Origin: Holacanthus passer
Taxonomy: Eukaryota > Chordata > Actinopteri > Pomacanthidae
Direction of reading: 5' to 3'
Assembly (NCBI GenBank): GCA_025331565.1
Contig: JAFREQ010000227.1
Location: 1 to 64,000 of the forward strand
Length of the DNA: 64,000 nt
Position 1 is the stretch's first letter; every line of letters starts with the position of its first letter. Under the pieces are notes generated by a model. That model was not told the DNA's origin. It did no database searches and saw only the letters and a program-made list of their open reading frames with translations. This document shows, one piece after another, positions 62,331 to 64,000 of the stretch. Made by a program: the position numbers and the translations under genes.

Positions 62331-63643
62331 CTGAGACTCCACTCTCCGGTGCGGCCATGACGGCAAAACAAACGCACACGAATACAGCGATGGGCGTGGC
62401 CAGACAATCGGATTGGACAACAGGATGTGAGTTGAGCTGTTTTGGGGTGAGGCGCAGCGTTCCGGGCAGCACAACTTTCTGCGTGTTTGCGCAGTTTCGC
62501 CGCTCTTCATCTAACCTGGATAAAGCAAAACGCAGAGCTGACATTTGCGCAGCTCGTGCGGCGCAGTGTCCAAATCTGCGGAAATAACCTGCACAGGCCG
62601 CTGCGGCGCACAGTTCCCACGCAGCCGCTGTTGCATGTGCGGTTTTTACAGCTTGATGCGGAGGGGGGGGGGGAAAGTTGTGGACATGTTTTTCCTGAAG
62701 TGCACAGTTTTGCGGATACAGTGTGCAACATTGTGAGAGCAGCCTCAAAGCGCCTCTGCGGACTTTGGATTATGCTTTGGTGGGATTGTAAAGTCGCCTG
62801 ATCGCCATATTGTGCGCAGTGAAACTCGAGGGAAAGTTGTCAAGATAGTTATGACATGTTACTGCGCACGATCCCTTCATGGAGCTGCATGTAGTCGACT
62901 TTGATCGAGGGCAGAGTGGCTCCATGGAGCTGGTCATGCAGAGCTCTGTGCGCCATTGATCAGGTACACAACACTGGTTTTGTTCATGCTTACTAATCCG
63001 CCGTGTTGCCCAACAGCTCTCAGCTCTTCAGGCGCTTCCTTATTGCTGATTTTTCACATAACATCAGTGGCTATCGCTCCGTTTCCTGTATTTCTTGTTA
63101 TGCCAAATGGCAGCTGAAGTGTAGGCGCCTCCTTGTTGCTGCTGGCTTCCAAACGTCTTCGGCTCCTTTCTGCACCCACCTGGACGCAATTATGGAAATA
63201 TAGGTTTTTGTTTTCTCCCTGCACACACACACACACACACACACACTTGTCTGCCTGATTTTACTGACTGCTTCTGTTTGCTTGTGTAGGCCTCGATTTC
63301 CTCTTTGCTGCACAGAAAACTTTTCAATGCATGTCTTGAGAGAAAAAGAAAGTGTCTCAACTCCTCCTTTCTCTCGCAGGGTCCTGCACCATAAAGAGGA
63401 TGAGAAGAATGAGCAAACCTCAGATTTGATTCTGCAAGGAGGGTTGCATGCTCCCCCACCCTGCACTTTCCCATTGGGATTTATATTTCCTCCCAAATAC
63501 CTCTGTATACACAATTAAACAAAGAATTCCTCAGCCACAGGCAGTGAAAGCACACTACAGAGGCAATAACTGAGCGGGCTGCATGCTCACAGATCAACAT
63601 TGAGAGCTCTGACTCCAACATTTTTGTGCCTTATAATATTACT
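62330..63643 (+). promoter_or_regulatory. CpG-rich promoter and 5' UTR region of the edge gene
   Basis: A CpG-rich stretch (about 62330-62830) includes GGGCGTGGC (KLF/Sp-like, near 62394) and an ATTGG box (62412-62416). It also has many GCGC-containing words and a G-run at 62644-62655. Downstream come an (AC)n tract and AT-richer sequence, then the start codon at 63644. An untranslated first exon in the CpG-rich part spliced to the coding exon is likely, but its borders are not defined. Many open frames here on both strands are composition effects. Confidence 0.45.
63222..63246. repeat. (AC)n microsatellite
   Basis: A perfect 25-base dinucleotide tract in the probable first intron or 5' UTR of the edge gene. 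Val-Cys runs in the minus frames are artefacts of it. Confidence 0.9.
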
Positions 63644-64000
63644 ATGAGTCTCCCTCCTCAAGTCAGTGCTGACAAGAGCGGCAAGCATCGGGCTGCAGCC
63701 ATGAAAGAGCCTGTGCAGCATTCAGGGGAGGTTTATTATGGTATGGGACCCCCGGCTTTGGAGTCCAGCCACAGTGACTCTGCTAGCAGCTCTGGTGTTT
63801 ACAACCCCGAGAAAGGGCCCCAAAGTCTACCGCACTATCAACAGGCTGCTCCAGTAAAGTGGATGCACCAGGACTCCATACAGGTCCCCGGCTGGTCTCA
63901 GGAGGCTCCTGTGCCAGCCTGGGGCCAGAACTTTGGCTCCTATATGAGCGGAGTGAATGTCAGGGGTCAGATGGCGTTCCACAAAGGAGTCCACGAGGGC
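63644..64000 (+). CDS. mideas: probable MIDEAS/ELMSAN1 N terminus (partial)
   Basis: An open frame of 119 codons runs without a stop to the window edge. It starts MSLPPQVSADKSGKHRAAAM, and is Ser/Pro/Gln-rich with no folded domain in the visible part. The order VYNPEKGP...QQAAPVKWMHQDS...PGWSQ...PAWGQN resembles the human MIDEAS N-terminal segment VYGPER...QQVASVKW...PG...W.Q as I remember it. MIDEAS scaffolds HDAC1/2 and DNTTIP1 in the MiDAC deacetylase complex through an ELM2-SANT region, which would lie beyond the window. The identification is tentative. A second Met at codon 20 (MKEPVQHSGEVYYG) is an alternative start. The exon probably begins near 63540, after a CCACAG acceptor. Confidence 0.5.
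   Translation, partial: MSLPPQVSADKSGKHRAAAMKEPVQHSGEVYYGMGPPALESSHSDSASSSGVYNPEKGPQSLPHYQQAAPVKWMHQDSIQVPGWSQEAPVPAWGQNFGSYMSGVNVRGQMAFHKGVHEG

Noticed and set aside
62296..62748. Overlapping open frames on both strands in the CpG-rich region
   Set aside because: High GC lowers stop frequency. None shows conserved motifs or splice context; treated as promoter/5' UTR.
63098..63514. Minus-strand frames with Val-Cys runs
   Set aside because: Translation of the (AC)n tract.
1..64000. tRNA, rRNA, CRISPR or bacterial-type operons
   Set aside because: None seen; gene structure is vertebrate throughout.

Overview
The window is vertebrate nuclear DNA, almost certainly from a ray-finned (probably percomorph) fish. 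Genes are split into many short exons with GT/AG introns. The encoded proteins match vertebrate families end to end, and the repeats (CR1/L2-type LINE with an esterase ORF1, small inverted-repeat elements, dinucleotide and trinucleotide microsatellites) are of teleost type. I found no bacterial genes, CRISPR arrays or RNA genes.

Layout. 1-3000: a decayed CR1/L2-type LINE on the minus strand, interrupted by a ~560 bp insertion. 3160-6385 (-): a cysteine-rich secretory protein (CAP/CRISP) gene with one abnormal splice site, and a diverged tandem duplication upstream. 7499-16287 (+): a macoilin gene (maco1). 20338-25511 (-): nrbp1, a pseudokinase, tail-to-tail with maco1. 28048-40083 (+): calpain-3 (capn3), 23 coding exons, without the IS1 exon. 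41363-49773 (-): znf106, tail-to-tail with capn3. 50513-51845 (+): churc1, head-to-head with znf106 across a short shared promoter. 54456-60626 (-): ttbk2, tau tubulin kinase 2. 63644-64000 (+): start of a gene running off the right edge, probably mideas (ELM-SANT corepressor subunit).

The genes do not form one pathway. capn3, znf106 and ttbk2 are neighbours, in the same relative orientations, in the human 15q15 region (from memory). That makes this a conserved vertebrate block to which other genes are joined in this fish. Several have muscle or neuronal/cilium roles: capn3 in muscle proteolysis (a MEF2-like site lies upstream), znf106 in motor neuron and muscle RNA biology, ttbk2 in ciliogenesis, maco1 in neurons.

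I joined exons by hand using reading frame and GT/AG sites. Total coding lengths come out as whole codons for maco1 (645 aa), nrbp1 (534), capn3 (770), znf106 (1430), churc1 (112) and ttbk2 (965), which supports the models. I see no clearly new biological system. The best leads are the missing splice donor in the CRISP gene, the missing IS1 exon in capn3, the microsatellites around the znf106 start exon, and a possible alternative N terminus for ttbk2.
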